In this document: positions 11,563 to 23,680 of the stretch, piece after piece
Numbering within the stretch: the first letter of the stretch is position 1
How the letters are laid out: the number at the start of each line of letters is the position of its first letter
Assembly (NCBI GenBank): GCA_023362775.1
Contig: JALMGJ010000001.1
Coordinates: forward strand, 94,826,001-94,890,000
From: Charina bottae
Lineage: Eukaryota; Chordata; Lepidosauria; Squamata; Charinaidae
Direction of reading: 5' to 3'
DNA: 64,000 nucleotides
Position numbers and translations under genes: made by a program
The notes under the pieces: model-generated
Told to the model about the DNA's origin: nothing
What the model saw: the letters and a program-made list of their open reading frames with translations, nothing else
The model's database searches: none

Positions 11563-12140
11563 TCCAACTTCCTGCCGGCTTCGCCATTGACTTTGCTTGT
11601 GGGAAGCTGGCAGAGAGTGTCAGAAATCATTCCTCCTCCTCGTCTGACCCGCGGAACTGCCTGCCATTTTGTGGGGGAAGAGGGAACAAAGGGAGCCGCA
11701 GACCGCGAGGAAAACTGAACCCCCGCTCCCCATTCCAGTGTGTCCCCAAGGGCCCCCTCCCTCCAGGGAGAAAGAGGGCTCCCCCATCGACTGCCGGCAC
11801 CCCTCAGCCAGCCCTACCTCACCAGGAGGCATCCAAGTTGCTCCTTTGTCCTTCCCTCGCCGCCCACCGCCATTAAAAGATTTCAGATTTTGGCCTTGCT
11901 TCCAAAACAGCCAATTGCTGCTCACCTATTGGGCCTTGCCGTCAGCCGATTGGGCTCAGGGGCCAAAGTGAGGTGGGAAAGCGGGCAGGGATACACTCCT
12001 CCCATCTTCCCTTGCGCCATGCAACCTATAAGTTTCTGGGAAGTGTAGTCGGAAGGCACGGTGGTGCTCAGGCAACCACAACTTTGCCAAATTTCAAAGC
12101 CACAGCAGTAATGGGTCCTGGATTTTGGATGCATTCTTCA
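11563..12140. repeat. GC-rich repeat block related to the 16551 element
   Basis: Bases 11563-11625 are the reverse complement of 16755-16820 in the Tc1/mariner-like element (ATTGACTTTGCTTGTGGGAA is shared). The following 500 bases are GC-rich and unique in this window, and no terminal repeats were found. The many overlapping open frames here on both strands follow from low stop-codon density in GC-rich DNA; none resembles a protein family. Confidence 0.5.
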
Positions 12141-12179
12141 AGTTAGCCCATTTGAGGTACCTTGATTCAAAATTGTCCT

Positions 12180-13450
12180 ATGATGCACCGTTTCACCCAA
12201 TTGAAGGTTACAAACAGACAAACACTGAGAGTTTTAGTAGTATATAGATTTATATTGCGTTCAACTTATTATAATATTTCTCCTGACTTACGCAGTTTTC
12301 ATCTCCATATAACAAAATCAGCAGAAACATACTCTTATACATACTGTAGCCATTTTTCCTTCTTTTGATGAACGTTCGTATCTTTCAATGGACCACATAT
12401 ATCCACTGCTTTTCTACCAGTATTTGCACATTTTAACATTTCTCTATCCATTTTCCCATCTTTAATAAACAAGGTGCACAAATTAATTTACTTGCTCTAG
12501 TTTTTGTTTATATCTCCATTTAACTTGCAGTCATTCATTCAATTTTCCCTGTCAAACACAATTGGCTTGGTGTTTGATATATTGATTTTCAGACCCATAT
12601 TCCCTATTACATCTAACATTTACTGCAAATCATTCAGGTTCTCAATGAACAACATGGCATCATTTGCACACTTAAAGTACACATACATTCCTGTCCCCAA
12701 CCAAAACACCATTAACATCACCACAAGTATTTCTTATGTAGTACATTTATTCCTAAATGCATTAAACAACCAAGGGGTCATTACTTATCCTTATCTTACT
12801 CCCAGTGATCAGTGTTGAACCATTGACTAAGGATTCCATCTATTCTCATGCATGTACAACATCATACACAATTTTTATTGTCCTCAGCAACCAACTTTAT
12901 ATTCACACAAAACACTCCATAATTGTTCAGTTCACTTTATTATGTACTTTTCTCTAAATCAACAAAGGTAAAATAAACTTTTTAATATTCATAATTTATC
13001 AATGATCTCTTGAATCTGGTCTGCACACTCCTGCCTGGCCTAAAGCTGTACTGTACGGTACTTCTCAGATTTTGGTCATGGTCATTGCTTGTACTTTTTG
13101 ATCAGAATTCTGCCAAACACTTTCCCAGGGATAGTTAAACTAATCTTGTCATTCTTGCATTCCCTCTTGCTGCCTTTCCATTTTTATAGAGAAATAATTA
13201 CAGGATTTTCCAATCATCGGGCACAGTTGTAGTCTTCACATACACACTAACATCACACAGCCACTCCATAAGCAAACCATGTCCATGTTTTAGTACTTCT
13301 CCACTTACAGTATCTGCACCTGCAAAGCTTTTCATTTTTCAGCATTCTCACAGCATGTATTATTTTGTTTTAATTGTTTGTGGACTCTTATCATTTATAA
13401 CATTTGTTTCAGCTTCACTCTTTACCTATTATGATCATTTCCATCCAGAT
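12180..13450 (-). mobile_element. Decayed RTE-like LINE reverse transcriptase
   Basis: Read on the minus strand, fragments in changing frames follow the order of a non-LTR reverse transcriptase. About 13310-13080 gives a GADT...W...VP.DWK...YKNGK block and a PGKVFGRIL block; about 13050-13010 gives SFRPGRS. About 12670-12540 gives DDAMLFIENLNDLQ and LKINISNTK, and 12450-12350 a GKMDREM...GRKA block. Many stops and frameshifts show it is long dead. The order and wording fit the RTE group, but the exact clade is uncertain. Confidence 0.6.
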
Positions 13451-14374
13451 CTCTGAAATGCTTCTTTCAGTATTCCTTCACTTCAGTTTCATCCCAAATA
13501 ATTTAATCTTTTATTTTTCTTTCTATTCTGCTGGAGGCTCCTTGTTAGTCCTCTACTCATTTCCAAAACAATTATTTTTTTACTAACAACGTTTCTATTT
13601 ACAGTTGTATCTATTTCTACTTTATTTCTACTTACAATTTCTCTCTCTTAATCTTAACTGCTCGTTACTATCTGATTCCATTCTTTGCAACTCTCTTTTT
13701 CTCTCTATGCACATTATGCAATATCTTTCTCTTTTCCTCATATTATGGCATTTGTTTTTCTTATCCACAGTCTTTCACCTTTAGCATTTCACCCCAAGCA
13801 TCCTTTTTCATATTTCCCATTAGTGTAACCACACACACATCTGTGGCACTCTGAAACGTTTTTTTCACTCTGTTCCAAACAGCTTATATATCATTTTTCT
13901 TTACATCCACTTTCCTTTTATTCTGTTGGAAAATTAATCTCTCTTCTAATACAGTATGTGAGTATACTGTGTACCTCTGAGTTGGTAGGATGCAGACAAC
14001 AGTATGTTGGCTTGCAAGGTAGCCTCTCTGTTTCTCAGCTCAGCTTGTATAGAATAGTATGAGCATGTTTGGAGTAAGATTGGGCTGTGATTGCACTTGT
14101 GGCATACTGGCCAAACTGTTCCCAAACTGACCAGTACTCTCCTTACCAATAGCAGGGAATTAGCAGGGAATGTGCCACAGGCATGACTATGGCAGGTAAA
14201 TTATTTTACACCCTCTGTATATTACTAAAAGGTGTTATGTGAGAGTATCATTGTATTGTTTCTTCCTCCTTTCCCCAACAATCTTAAGAACATGCTGTTG
14301 CTGTCAGGAAGTTACTTCTAGGTGGCTTGCAAGGATAGTATAGTAGCAATATTAATGCATAGTTAAACAGTGGA

Positions 14375-15010
14375 GTTTGCTTCCAACATGTGGCAGTTGC
14401 TACATTCTGATTATTTTAAAAGGGGACTGGACAAAGACATGGAGGATTGTGCCATCAGTGCCCCGAGCTCTTCATGACTGTATCAGAGGTAAACAAAAAA
14501 AAAAGGTAAAGGTTCCCCCCGCACATTTGTGCAGTCGTGTCTGACTCTAGGGGCCGGTGCTCATCTCCGTTTGTTAGCCAAAGAGCCAGCGTTGTCTGAA
14601 GACGCTTCCACGGTCATGTGGCCGCATGACACGCGCGGAACGCTGTTACCTACCCACCAAAGTGGTACCTATTAATCTACTTGCATTTGCATGCTTTCGA
14701 ATTGCTAGGTTGGCAAGAGCTGGAGCTAGTGCGGGAGCTCACTCCACACGCAGGACTAGGGATTTGAACCTCCAAACTTGCGATCTTCCGATCGACAAGC
14801 CTGGCATCTTACCCGCTGAGCCACCACGCCCCGTATCAGAGGTAGCTTACCTTAAATACTAGCTGCTGGGATGCAACAGTGAACTAGCCCTCCTATTGCC
14901 CTCCTGTACATGTTTGGGAGCTTCTCTGAATGCATTGGACTGGCATTTGTAGGACACAGAAGGGCTAGATGGGCTGCTGGAGAAATTGGAATAGTGGTAC
15001 TATTCCAGAT
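14375..15010 (+). repeat. Old sauropsid interspersed repeat, split by a SINE
   Basis: The AAAGGGGACTGGACAAAGAC / ATGGAGGA part (about 14418-14485) and the later AGCTGCTGGG...GGGCTAGATGGGC part (about 14845-14985) are two halves of one repeat related to 5705-5875 and 28415-28545. The SINE at 14492-14832 interrupts it. Confidence 0.6.
14492..14832 (-). mobile_element. Sauria-type SINE, full length, inserted in an older repeat
   Basis: This is a minus-strand copy that starts with an A-rich tract and AGGTAAAGG (the tail) and ends with the tRNA-like head (reverse complement of GGCTCAGCGGGTAAGATGCC). The target duplication GTATCAGAGGTA is at 14480-14491 and 14833-14844. Confidence 0.92.
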
Positions 15011-16133
15011 ATTAACTACAGCTTTTGGGAGTCTGCAGTGTTTTCAGCTAATCAGAAAATGAAGCAATATGTTCTTCTTTGGTACAGATTATATGATATT
15101 TTACAACAATAGAGTAGTATTCTTGGGTAATTTATTCTTTCTATTTGATAGCAGTATACTATTATAAGGAGATGTTTTGATAAACCAGTGATTTCTATCT
15201 GCTTAATATATACATATTTTAGATGTTTTGTACAGTATTTACTTTTGGGATCCCACCCCCTTTCTTCTATTTCTAGGTTCTGTTTAGGGTTTTTTTTTTT
15301 TTTTGGTTATTTATTAATTGTCTTTAGTATTTCATTGTTTCCTTCATAGTTTATTTTTGTATTTTTGTACTCTGTTTATTTTGTAGTCTTGCTATAAAAA
15401 AACCAAGAAATTTGGAAGAAAAAAACACAAGACTGCTCTTAATCTACATCACCTATAAATTGGTATTCAGTGATATGCTACCTCTGTATAGGGAGGTGCC
15501 ATTGTGACTAATAGCCATTAATTAATCTATTTTCGGTGTATTTGCTTTTTAAAGATCTGCTAGCCAAGGACTGGTGTTTAGTGTCTGAATTATATTTAAT
15601 TAGACATGGTGGGAAGCAACCCTTCTTCCTGTTAGTCCAGATTTAGCTGCTGATCCCAGCAAGCCCTATAATGCCCCCTGAGTTCTAACATCAGGAGAGA
15701 GGAAGCAGAAATGTTCTCCTGTGCTTGCCCTTGGTACACTACCTATAAAACATATTGTAGTTATTCCTACCAAAGTAAACATAATTTTAAAGCCATTATA
15801 TGTGTCATATATTGATGCAGCTGAAGGGGAGCAGAGATAGTGGACAGGGAGATAGAATTAGAGGAAGCCACAATGGCCCATCTTTGGTATGAGCTGAATG
15901 GATGGAGTTTGGACCTTAAGATGTGGGTGGGGGTGCTGATGGGTGATGTAGCAGTTGAATGGTTCTAAAGAGAAACATAGGTACTTATAAATAGGATCTA
16001 ACACCTCTATTGCTCTCTTTGACAGGTGAAGACCCCACATTTTGCTCATCTGGTGTTCTACAGGAAAAACAACGTGAGTCCTGGAGCTTTTAAAATGTAC
16101 TCCCATGCTTAAAGTTTGTTGTACTGTCTAAAA

Positions 16134-16421
16134 CAGAGCTTTCCAAACTTTTCATGTTCGTGACACACTTTTTAAACATGCATCATTTTGCAACACACTT
16201 ACAGCAGGGCATCATTTCGCAACACACACTTACAGCAGGGCACAAGGCAGGCACTAGGACCTGCGCGGGATCACAGCAGGTTTGGAGGCAGCAAGGCACA
16301 AGGCAGGCACTAGGACCTGCGCGGATTCCTGGCAGGGCTCGGAGGCAGCAGCAGCCACGACACACCCAGACACTGCAGCCGACACACTAATGTGTCCCGA
16401 CACACAGTTTGGAAAGCTCTG
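16134..16421. mobile_element. hAT-type miniature element, family A
   Basis: Terminal inverted repeats CAGAGCTTTCCAAACT and AGTTTGGAAAGCTCTG are flanked by the perfect 8-bp duplication GTCTAAAA (16126-16133, 16422-16429). The inside has a tandem GGCACAAGGCAGGCACTAGG repeat. It is the same subfamily as 49351-49602 in the opposite orientation. Confidence 0.92.
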
Positions 16422-16550
16422 GTCTAAAAGTACAAAAAATAGCTAAGTTTAAATCTGCCTCGATACTCATTAAAATATCAGTATAATTGCTGGAGATCTG
16501 GTTTTGCCTCCTCACTTTCATCACAGGCAAACAAGCAGTTATTCTGACTA

Positions 16551-17192
16551 CAGGTAGTCCTTGTTTAATGACCACTCGTTCAGTGACTGTAAAAAGTTAC
16601 AACAGCGCTGAACGAATGGTACTTATGACTGGTCCTGGAAGTTCCAGCCATCCCAGCCCCCCCGCAATCATGTGATCGCGATCTGGCGCTTGGCAACCAG
16701 CTCACATTTACAACGGTGGTAGCATCCCATGGTCACATGATCACCATTTGTGACCTCCTTTGCTGGCTTCCCACAAGCAAAGTCAATGGGGAAGCCAACA
16801 GGGAAGGTCGCAAGTTGCTCCAATAAGTCGCTCACACTATCCCCCATCTGGCAGCAGCCACCCCTGGCCCCACTGCGCTTGTGCCACGCCTCGGGAGCCA
16901 CCTGTGCACACTCCCCCACCAAGCAGCAGCCACCCCTGGCCCCACCATGCTTGCGCCACACCTTACCGGCCACCTGCGCACACTCCCCCAGCCATTTATC
17001 TGCCTGCTGGCCTGCTTGCAAGCCACCTGAAACTCACTTAACAACCTGCTATCCTCGCTTAATGATGGTAACGGGAAGTGCCAGGATTGCCCTTGCTAAG
17101 CAATGTGGTCACATGATGTTGCATTTTACGACTGCATAGCTTAGCGATGGAAATTCTGGTCCCAATTACCGTTGTTAACTGAAGACTACCTT
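16551..17192. mobile_element. Tc1/mariner-like (Tigger-type) miniature element
   Basis: The ends CAGGTAGTCCTTG and GAAGACTACCT form an imperfect inverted repeat next to TA dinucleotides (16549-16550, 17193-17194). The middle holds a 72-bp tandem repeat starting CAGCAGCCACCCCTGG at about 16853 and 16925, and is GC-rich. It has no transposase. It is related to 33553-34613; assignment to Tc1/mariner rests on the TA duplication and end sequence only. Confidence 0.65.
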
Positions 17193-17744
17193 TATTTCAC
17201 TAATGACAGAGAGGGCCTGCTGCTCAGTGTATAGGACATCTTAGTTCCAAGTTTAATCCTTGGTATCTGAATTTTTTGTAGAAAAAAGATTTTGAGTACC
17301 ATGACTTAGAATGATATTTGGACATTTTAGAGAGCTATTGCCGGTCTGGACGAGCAGGACAGGAGTAAATGCCACAGATTCAGGACATGGGTGAAACTTG
17401 GATAATGAAAAAGAATAGGTGTGCCAGCAAGATTTGATCTGGAAGACATTGTCAGAATATAAAATCCATGTATGCAACAGATTCAGCTCACTTAAGGTGA
17501 GTTAAGGTGAGAAAGTGAAGCCAAGAAGCTATAGGAAGAAAAATTTCAAGAGGAGAAGATCCAAATGACTTCCAGAACAAGCTATAGTATCTTGAAAGCT
17601 AGGGAAAGGCAGAGGATGGATTACAAAAACGTACAAAGATTGAATGTAGACTTGCGACATCAGACAGGAAAGGACAAGGAAAGCTGTCCCAATGAAGAAT
17701 AAAAGAAAATTGCAAGAAAAGTAAAATGAGATATGATTCTAAGT

Positions 17745-17790
17745 AGATCGTAGAGCTGCCCAGAGTCATTAAGAGCCGGGCGGCATACAA

Positions 17791-17828
<38 letters not shown>

Positions 17829-17830
17829 CA
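17745..17830 (+). repeat. L2-type LINE 3' end with ATG microsatellite
   Basis: GAGCTGCCCAGAGTCATTAA followed by GGGCGGCATACAAG is the terminal hairpin. It runs straight into about 12 GAT units (17791-17827), which replaced or expanded the usual AAAT tail. Confidence 0.75.
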
Positions 17831-18249
17831 CAATAAAATTTACATGGTAGAATGACTGAAGAATAATAATGGAGGAGATCAATCTAATACAGGTGATTGA
17901 GATTAAAGGAGGATGAAAAGAGTATACTAAAACTAAACTGCTTTACACATGGGAGTATAGAATGATAAAAACTTCTCATAGGGAAAAAATAAGTTGAAAA
18001 GTTGAGAGGCAAAAGAGCAACTATCAAATTGGAAAGAATCAAGAACAGAAGAAACTCTACTGTTTAAAGCTGCAGGAGAATAAATTGTTACACTGGTAAC
18101 AGCTCTATATTGACAGACATGGAACAAGATTGTGCGGTCTAGAGATTTTTTTAAAATGTATATATTGTACAAAAGAAAGATGCAAAATAACATGCAAATT
18201 ACCAAACCGTTCCACTACACTACTTCTTTATGTAAGTAAAGTTTTGTTT

Positions 18250-19400
18250 AAAATCTTACAAAGATGACAAAACTGATATATGGAGAAATGTCAAATGAAA
18301 AAGCAGGTTTCAGAAAAGAGAGAACACAAGATCAGATAGCTAATGTAAGATATATAATAGTGAGAACAAAACAATTTAAGATTTATTTTTGCTTTATAGA
18401 TTACGGCAAGGCTTTTGACTATAAGTCATGTGTGAATGTGGAATGCGTTGAGGAAAATGGGCGTGCTAGAACACCTGATCTTTCTTCTGATGAAATTTTA
18501 TTATCTATTATATTTGTGCCTTCAAGTCAGTCTTGATTCCTGGCCACTAGATGCACAAGTGTAGTGGCTAGGAATGTAGTTTTCTTACATGTAGTTTTCT
18601 TGGCAACATCTTTGGAAATGGTTTGCCATTCTCTTGACCCAGGGCTGAGAGATAGTGACTGGTTCAAGGTTACCCAGATGGTTTCTGTGTAAAATTTAGG
18701 CTTCCCCGCTATCCACCAGACCAAACTGGCTGTCTAGGAAATTTTACAGTGAACTAAAATCTACTAGAGAAATTGAGAGTTCAAAGACAATTTAATTTGA
18801 TCAGCAAATATATTAGAAGAATCACAGTAGAAATGAAAAGGGAAAAACCTGAGTTGATATAAAATATTATGACAAAGTAAGTCAAGTCAAAGTTGATGAC
18901 AAAAAAGTGAAGGTGGTAAATAGTTTTGATTTCTTGGGCTGAAGAATAGATAGATCGACAGTATGCTGAATTAATCCTAGGGAGGAAAGCAGTAATAAGC
19001 ATAGACAAGATCATAAAGTATAAGGGTATTTCTAGGACAACAATGTAAGAATAGTTAAAGCAAAGTTTTTTTTCAAATGTAATGTTTAGCTGTGAAAGTT
19101 GAACATTGAGAAAAAGCAAGAGAGAAAAGGCAGACATCTTTGAATTATGGAATTAGAGGCAGTTAGTAAGACTATCATGGGCTGCAAGAAGAACCAATCA
19201 TTAGGTACTGGATGAAATAAAGTCTGACTGTTCCCCAGAGGCAATGATCAGCCAGTATAAACTCACATACTGGACATGTGATATGAGTGGACGATGGACT
19301 AGAAAAATGACAACTATGTTTGTTAAGAGTGAGGGAAAAGAAGAATGTGAAGACAGTGGATAAGGTGGATGGATTAGATCTAGGAGACCACTGGAATTGT
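18250..19400 (+). mobile_element. BovB/RTE LINE reverse transcriptase remnant, split by a SINE
   Basis: An open stretch at 18290-18420 reads KAGFRKERTQDQIANVRYII and IYFCFIDYGKAFD, matching BovB-type reverse transcriptase (AGFRKGRGTRDQIANIR, CFIDYAKAFD). After the SINE at 18516-18735 the later domain can be followed in broken frames, for example VVNSFDFLG near 18915. Later parts are heavily mutated. The end near 19400 is approximate. Confidence 0.75.
18516..18735 (-). mobile_element. tRNA-derived SINE with MIR/CORE-like middle
   Basis: A minus-strand relative of 5214-5443. It starts with the tail (CTTCAAGTCAGTCTTGATTC), contains GGTTTGCCATTCTCTTGACC, and ends with the reverse complement of the tRNA-like head (CCAGACCAAACTGGCTGTC). 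It is inserted inside the BovB remnant. Confidence 0.78.
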
Positions 19401-19607
19401 CACAAGGAACATTTTGAGATGGGGGATTGGGCATATAGTCGCCAGGAGCTGTACCAACCTGCTGGCATCTCAATTCAGCCAACCTGCCACTTCAAGCAAA
19501 GCAAGACTTCAATAAAGTCTTTGAGCCCCTTCTATTTAAAGATGAGATTTTTCTGAAGGATTCTAGAACTCTTCCCCACACAGATGTTTGCCTCAACCTC
19601 ACAAATT

Positions 19608-19637
19608 CCAACACACACACACACACACACACACACA
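19608..19637. repeat. CA microsatellite
   Basis: About 15 uninterrupted AC units. It causes a run of Cys-Val codons on the other strand. Confidence 0.95.
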
Positions 19638-20050
19638 TTTCTGATGCAGGTAGTTTGGTCCAGCACAATCTGAAATAACTCTCTCTAGTTTCAGTATTGC
19701 CAAAGGTACCACCCTCTCCTTTGTTACTTTTGTGTGGTCTTAACATGGAGGTCCTGTATACTCAAACCCAGGCGAACCTACAAACTCTGCCCCTTTGTAT
19801 GGCATTTTCTTCTTTACAACAACCTACTAGGATCTCAGTCCTCTGCTAGTTTAAAATACTCTTTTGATCATTTGCTAATAGGAAGCATATGCCAGCAGCC
19901 ATGCATAAGTTTATTTCTCTTTAACAGATTTGTTATTATAAACAGCTAGTAACAGTGCAACAGATGGCAGAAAATTGATGACTTCTTATGAGAATGTGAG
20001 AATGGGAAGTCTCTCTTTTTCCTCCCCTTACTGAGGTGGCACTTCCTCAT

Positions 20051-20458
20051 GAGAGAGGGGTCAAGGAATCCATTTATGCCAACTTGGAAAATCCTTCCTT
20101 GAATAGAGGTGGGGGCCTCAGGCACAATCTTTCCCCCATCTTCCTCCCTGCTTTGTCTTCTGTGCCTAGGAAGATTAAGACCATTTCACAAGCTCAACAG
20201 CAGCATGGTGATCTTAACGATCCTCCTTTAGACGATAAAAGGACTTAAAATAACATCTCAATATAACCATGACCTAGCCCCAGGTGTAAGGTCACACAGC
20301 TACCTAGAAACATATTTAGGATTCCCTTACCAACTTTGCTCAGACTGAAGAAGCTCCTTGGATAAGGAGCGAAACGTTTCCACTGAGAAAATAGAAATCC
20401 AGTTGACATGATTCAAGCTACAGACAATTCCACCTGGATGACTGAGAACCTTCATAGA
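20051..20458 (+). mobile_element. Penelope-like element, 5'-truncated copy (family 1)
   Basis: The insert starts inside the C-terminal coding region, reading ERGVKESIYANLENPSLNRG and GGLRHNLSPIF, the end of the PLE GIY-YIG domain. The 3' region follows and ends CCTTCATAGAC. The target duplication CACTTCCTCAT is at 20040-20050 and 20459-20469. The 3' region contains the hammerhead-like motif at 20345-20378. Confidence 0.9.
20338..20390 (+). ncRNA. Hammerhead-ribozyme-like motif in PLE 3' region
   Basis: CTGAAGA (20345-20351) matches the hammerhead core CUGANGA. A perfect 7-bp stem, GCTCCTT (20353-20359) with AAGGAGC (20364-20370) around loop GGAT, follows after one extra base. Then comes GAAAC (20371-20375) and the palindromic ACGT with T as the presumed cleavage base. 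CTCAG just before the core can pair with CTGAG downstream as an open stem I. PLEs are known to encode hammerhead motifs, often with very short stem III that work as dimers. The extra base between A9 and stem II is unusual, and activity is unproven. Confidence 0.5.
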
Positions 20459-21336
20459 CACTTCCTCATAAGTTGGCATTCTTTTTTAAAAAAAATACAA
20501 TTCTGAAAGGGATTATTTAGGTGTTGAGTAGTTACCTCTTTTCCTAACTTAAAGAGGACCAGTTTTTCATTCCCAGGTGGGAGTCTGAATGTATCTTAGT
20601 TGCTCTGATCCAATACGGCCTCTTGGCAAAATCTTCAGGGATGAAAGATAAGCATATCTGTTGTTCTCCAGAACTTATAGACTCCATCATCCTGCAGCCT
20701 TTTATAGCAGGCCATATCAGCTTCCTCAGCCATTGTTTCTTGCTATGTCAAATGTAAGCAAGGATAGCAAGTGATTTCTGTCCTTCTGAAATGCAGTGAC
20801 TGGGTCCACATATTGCACTAAGGCATAGCTTGTTTAACTGTGATTCATTGAATAAAGTACAATTGGTTGTCTTCATACAAAATGCAGAGCCAAAACCAAT
20901 CCCATAATATTATATCTTGCTTATTGTATTGCATGAACCAGAACAGTGAATGCTTGATGTGTTTGAAATCTGACCCTATCCTTCTCTAAAGGAAGAGCCC
21001 AGCTCATTTTGCCTTTCTTCATATGCCCTCACTGGAGGCAGCCAAGTCCATCTATCAAGACACATAGCTACACATTTAGGATGAACTTTCAGGAAAGTTT
21101 GAGCATCAGAAGCTCTTATTTTTTGAACTTGAACTTTGGACAAGAATTTCTGCAGGCACTATATTGTCTTCCCAGGGAAGCCTGAAAATTGGCATTCCTG
21201 GACAGGTCTACAAATATTTAATAGAGATCTCTCAACCCTCTCACCAAGTTACAGTTTCCAGAATTATTCAATGCAAAGTGCAACTTAATTCAACTGGTAA
21301 AAAGATAACAGCTTGTGGACTATCAGGTCTTTACAA

Positions 21337-21483
21337 CAGTGCTTTCCAAACTGCCACCGTTGGTGACACACACAAAATGTGGAAGTGCTGACGGCGCGCC
21401 CCCGCGCGCCCCCGCTTCGCAACACACTAAACTGTGTGTTGCGACACACTAAAGTGTCACGACACACAGTTTGGAAAGCTATG
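21337..21483. mobile_element. hAT-type miniature element, family A (short)
   Basis: Ends CAGTGCTTTCCAAACTG and CAGTTTGGAAAGCTATG are flanked by the perfect 8-bp duplication CTTTACAA (21329-21336, 21484-21491). This is a 147-bp deletion derivative with a GCGCGCCCCC-rich middle. Confidence 0.9.
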
Positions 21484-22429
21484 CTTTACAAAAAACCACA
21501 AGTCTCTTTTTTCTCCTGTGCCTGCAGTGGGAGCATAGATTAGTCTTTAAAGAGCAGCAAGGAAGATCTCTTGCCCTCAGTTTATCTCTTCTTATTTAAA
21601 ATGTTCTCCATCTCATGGTTGACTGCAGAGGCTGTCCTGGCAAACCCTTTTTGAATTGGTAACTGCCAAGGTGAAGGGCTATGTGAGTTGCTTTATGGAG
21701 GACCTGTTGACAACACAATCTAAATGTTTTCATGCCTCAAGGAAAACAGCTGGGTTATTTTTTTTGTTTGTACTGCCTTCTCTCTTGAAAAAAGCAGCGT
21801 CTTCTGATCTCCAGGAATTGTTTTCTGATGCCTTTAAAAGCCCTTCTTGTTGAATGTTTGATTGGCATAAGCAAAATGGAGAGGAACTGCCTCCTATTTA
21901 TTTTCCAGAAATGATTATTCTGCTCTGTAGTTGGGATCCAGGCAGTGATATGACCTGGAATGAAATCAGTTCAAGTTTCTTAAACAGAAATCCTGTCTCT
22001 CCATCATTCTCTGATAACTGCTTTTCAAAGGGGGGGGGGGGGGAGAGGCGGACTCTCAAAACTGAGGAATTTGTTCTTCAAAGCGGACAGACAAAAATGT
22101 CTCAGCCAGTACTCTCAATCCCTTGGGCCTACTAAAACTTGCTTTTCAAATATGTATCTTCAGCTTGCAAGGTGCTTTATATAAAACATAGTCACAACTA
22201 GCAGCACATAGAGCTGGTTGGCCTTATGTTCTCAATACTGCATGAGCAAGTATGAGATTCAGTACTGGAGTGTCCCTAGGAGTTCCTTTAATTGGAGATT
22301 TCTGAGCCAGAATAACTAAAACACCTCTTAGGGTCCAGTATTTCCAAGAGGCTGAGTCCCCAATGCCAGATATTTCTTATTCCCCAGTAGCTCTCCACTA
22401 GCGCAGAGAATGAGGGCAGCAGGAAATTT

Positions 22430-22436
22430 ATTTATT

Positions 22437-22481
<45 letters not shown>

Positions 22482-22885
22482 CTTTTATCACCGCGCCATC
22501 TCCCCCAAAGGGGACTCTGGGCGGTTTACAAACACAAGATTAAAATCATACAACATAAGATATAAAAATACAATATATAATCAATTATTAGTATAAGTTA
22601 AATAAAATAATAAAAAATCCAAGAGGGCAGACCATGATCTTTAAAAGGGCTCTATGGCACCAGCCATCCCCATGAGGAACTATTCCTGTTCCCATCCCAT
22701 GCGAGGCGGCAGAACCAGGTCTTTAAGTTCTTTCGGAAGGAGAGCAACGATGGGGCCTGCCTCACCTCCGGGGGCAGAATGTTCCAAAGGGCAGGTGCCA
22801 CTGCCGAGAAGGCGCGCCTTCTGGACCCCGTCAAACGAAACTCCCTTACTGACAGGGTCCGCAGCATGCCCTCTCTAAATAACAA
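22430..22885 (-). mobile_element. L2-type LINE 3' fragment with AT microsatellite
   Basis: On the minus strand, the C-terminal ORF2 frame reads RAFSAVAPALWNILPPEVRQ and APSLLSFRKNLKTW, followed by 3' UTR and the terminal hairpin (GCGCCATCTCCCCCAAAGGG...GGGCGG, about 22493-22525). The tail has become an AT repeat (22440-22478). Related to 36640-37140. Confidence 0.85.
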
Positions 22886-22909
22886 GGAAATAACAAGAGA
22901 CTAAAATTA

Positions 22910-23228
22910 GGGCGCAATGGCTCAGTGGTTAAGATGCCAGGCTTGTCGATCGGAAGGTTGGCAGTTCGAGACCCGAGCGCCGCGTGACGGAGTGAGCTCC
23001 CACACTCGCCCCAGCTCTTGCCAGCCTAGCAATTTGAAAGCATGCAAATGCAAGTAGAAGAATAGGTACCACTTCGGTGGGATGGTAACAGCGTTCTGCG
23101 CGTCATGCCAGCCACATGACCACAGAAGCGCCTTTGGACAGCGCTGGCTCTTTGGCTAAGAAACTGAGATGAGCACCGCCCCCTAGAGTTGGACACGACT
23201 CTGCAGGGGAAAACCTTTACCTTTACCT
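22910..23228 (+). mobile_element. Sauria-type SINE
   Basis: It has the tRNA-like head with A and B boxes (GGCTCAGTGGTTAAGATGCC, GTTCGAGACCC), the common middle and an ACCTTTACCTTTACCT tail. It sits about 25 bases after the L2 fragment. No clear target duplication was found. Confidence 0.9.
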
Positions 23229-23587
23229 ACGTTAGGTGCAGGCGTGGCTCCAGACCACCTCTTTCTTTAAGGATCACAGAGAACCTCACAACAAGCAAAA
23301 TGTTTTCTACGCAGCACCCGTTGCTCCACCGCCTCTGCACATAGTCATCTCAGCTCACATTGAGCTCCCACCCACTTAACTGGAAACAAAAATCTGAACA
23401 GCTGCACACTTTTTTTTAAAAAAAATGAATGTTTTATGGGAAGAAAAAAAAGGAAAAATATACATCTTTTATGCACTAAACATACAGTAAGTTTTATATA
23501 ATATTCATGTCATGTTAAGATTTCAGTCTGTTTATTTAACAATAGGAAGAAATAGGAAATTAAGCATTAAGCATATAAACTAGTAGA

Positions 23588-23680
23588 GTGGACAACGCTG
23601 GCTCTTCGGCTAACAAATGGAGATGAGCATCGGCCGCTAGAGTCAGACAGGACTGTGCAGGGGAACCTTTACCTTTACCT
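23588..23680 (+). mobile_element. Sauria-type SINE, 3' end only
   Basis: It starts at GGACAACGCTGGCTCTTCGG and runs through AGAGTCAGACAGGACTGTGC to the ACCTTT tail; the 5' part is absent. Confidence 0.85.

Noticed and set aside
11470..12050. Cluster of overlapping 70-110 codon frames on both strands, possible small gene or CpG-island exon
   Set aside because: The block shares its edge with the Tc1/mariner-like element at 16551, is low in stop codons in every frame and shows no splice-consistent or family-like frame.
19492..19746. Minus-strand frame with alternating Cys and Val
   Set aside because: It is a translated CA microsatellite.
20036..20248. Frame encoding GVKESIYANLENPSLNRG considered as an independent host gene, duplicated at 26224-26676
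   Set aside because: Both copies are 5'-truncated insertions with target duplications, and the sequence is the C-terminal end of PLE endonuclease domains.
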